Below, one piece after another: positions 18,860 to 20,309 of a DNA stretch of 20,309 nt (position 1 is its first letter; each line of letters starts with the position of its first letter). The DNA comes from Conidiobolus incongruus B7586 (Eukaryota > Entomophthoromycota > Entomophthoromycetes > Entomophthorales > Conidiobolaceae). Location: assembly GCA_000697335.1 (NCBI GenBank), contig JNEM01010373.1, positions 1-20,309 on the forward strand, in the 5' to 3' direction. The position numbers and the translations under genes were made by a program. Under the pieces are notes generated by a model. The model saw only the letters and a list, made by a program, of their open reading frames with translations. It made no database searches and was not told the origin of the DNA.

Positions 18860-19500
18860 TCCATCAACTTGGATAAAAGGAGACACAAACTTGTACAAAA
18901 TTATATTTTATTATTAATCAAGAATTGAAACTAAATTTATCAATAAGTTATGATTTTACCTTTTTGATTTTAACCTGTATGAATTCAGTTGATAAACCAG
19001 TTATAAGACTATGTGTGTATAAAAATTGGTGTAAATATTAAATAATTAATATATTAAAAACTTGAATTAATTTTAATAATTCAGATAATTATAAAAAAAT
19101 ACATATGTGAATTACTTAGAATATTATGATGATGATTAATAAATTTATTATCATGTTTGTTAACTATAATATAGAACTTAAACAATTGGCTTGAATAAAA
19201 TTTACTTGATTATTATGTTTTGTAGGACGATTTAAATTTATTTCAAATTTTGTCCTTGCAAGTATGAAAATATCGAACAAATGGGTATAATATTGATGTA
19301 TGTAAGTGATTAGAAAAGTAAGGTTCAGAATATTCCTATTATTTTGTTAATACCCATACAATGAATTTACTATATTTTCATAGTATTGAAATTATTTTCT
19401 TAATTATTAAATATCAAAATTTCATATTCTTTAATAATTTTAAATTAATTTTTTGGTAATATATGTATAGCAAATATTAATCAACATCTAATAAAAATTG
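18860..19500. other. AT-rich region right of phosphatase copy 2
   Basis: No gene supported. A short inverted repeat ATGGGTAT/ATACCCAT lies at about 19282 and 19351. Otherwise featureless. Confidence 0.45.
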
Positions 19501-19604
19501 AAATTGATATTGAATATTTATTTGTTACAAATCCTAATTATGTTCGCTAATCAGAATATTAAAAAAAATAATACTTAAAAATTTGTCAGAAAAACAAAAT
19601 TTCA

Positions 19605-19968
19605 ATGTTATACAAAGAATATGTCCAAGGTATAGTTTTTAGCATATCGACTATTTAGTATTTAAGTGAAAATCAATTTGCTATCATGGAAATATAGAAA
19701 TATCAAATTCATGATCATTATCTTATAGTGAAACCTTATTTGCACTATTTTATAAACTGGATTTTAGTTAATGATAAATATCTTATAAAATCTCCCAACT
19801 ATCACTCTTGCTAACGTATTAGAATTTGAAGATCAGGCTAACTTTGTGAATAAAACCTTTTTACTTCCAGAATTTTTAAATATTGATAGTTTTTATATTC
19901 AATTTTTTTTAAAAACATATAACACAAAACCAATTATTTTGATTAAAGATATTAATGAGAAATTTTAA
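19605..19968 (+). pseudogene. Possible gene remnant with an open 59-codon tail
   Basis: From ATG 19605 one frame reads MLYKEYVQGIVFSISTI with scattered stops to about 19808. An overlapping second frame is then open from 19789 to the TAA at 19966-19968: 59 codons without a stop, in DNA where roughly one codon in ten or eleven would be a stop by chance. That tail reads like protein (TLANVLEFEDQANF, FLLPEFLNIDSF, KPIILIKDINEKF). The two frames together suggest a broken gene, perhaps a leucine-rich or RNI-like protein, a type common in Conidiobolus, but I cannot confirm the family. A terminal exon of a spliced gene is the alternative; I see no clean acceptor that would place it in frame. Confidence 0.35.
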
Positions 19969-19969
19969 T

Positions 19970-20309
19970 AAAAAACATGTTTGATATATTTATAACATAT
20001 CAATTAAATAAATATTAAAAATATTATATGAAAGAAGTAAAGAAGATGGAATAAATATATTACTATATTAAAATAATCTTTTTAATAAGTTAATAATAGA
20101 TAATAATATTATAATTAATTTTATATTATAGATTTTATTATTTAATTAAATATAAAATTATATCTATTGATAAAATATAAGTTTTATATTAATAAATATT
20201 ATCTCAAAATTAAAAAAATATGAAATTTTTAATTTCTGATATTTCAGATATATCATTAATTTGAGGAAAAAATATATACAAAATAAATAAAAAAATATAT
20301 AATATTAAA
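19970..20309. other. AT-rich end of window
   Basis: Low-complexity AT-rich DNA; nothing recognisable. Confidence 0.55.

Noticed and set aside
1-20309. tRNA, rRNA or CRISPR features
   Set aside because: I found no tRNA-like GTTCRA arm with matching acceptor stems, no rRNA segments and no regularly spaced repeats.

Overview
The window looks like nuclear DNA of an AT-rich early-diverging fungus, most likely an Entomophthoromycotina relative such as Conidiobolus. The evidence is very low GC between genes, short introns of 50-60 bp with GT-AG ends, a rhodopsin-type (class A) seven-helix receptor of the kind expanded in Conidiobolus, fungal HAD phosphatases, an Opy2-like membrane anchor, and decayed Tc1/mariner transposons. 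The species is inferred, not proven.

Layout, left to right. 1-1780: AT-rich DNA holding one richer block (about 665-1100) that reads like an unidentified, broken coding relic. 1782-2688: a dead copy of a class A receptor. 3852-4772: its intact paralogue, about 2.07 kb further on, same strand. 4773-8150: mostly empty AT-rich DNA with a 40-codon ORF, a (TATAA)n microsatellite and, at 7500-7900, a richer block ahead of the next gene. 8232-8768: a one-exon, 178-residue single-pass membrane protein with a Cys-bearing outer N-terminus, resembling Opy2. 9606-11174: a complete-length but decayed Tc1-type transposon whose ends have the symmetric inner/outer (IR/DR) arrangement. 11175-12500: AT-rich DNA with a weak relic. 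12501-13377 and 17864-18728 (minus strand): two intact five-exon paralogues of a 220-residue HAD phosphatase, identical in every exon length. About 4.5 kb lies between them, including two mariner-family relics in opposite orientation that look nested (about 15342-17662). 18860-20309: AT-rich DNA with a possible gene remnant at about 19605-19968.

The host genes share no obvious pathway. The window's theme is local duplication: one receptor pair with one dead member, and one phosphatase pair with both alive. The phosphatase pair keeps a matching promoter footprint (box at -126, TATA near -98) that survived when the rest of the upstream DNA diverged. The transposon fossils show transition-only differences between their own repeats and no visible CpG, which points to cytosine-deamination decay (RIP-like or methylation-driven). 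I found no tRNA, rRNA or CRISPR, and no convincing new multi-gene system.
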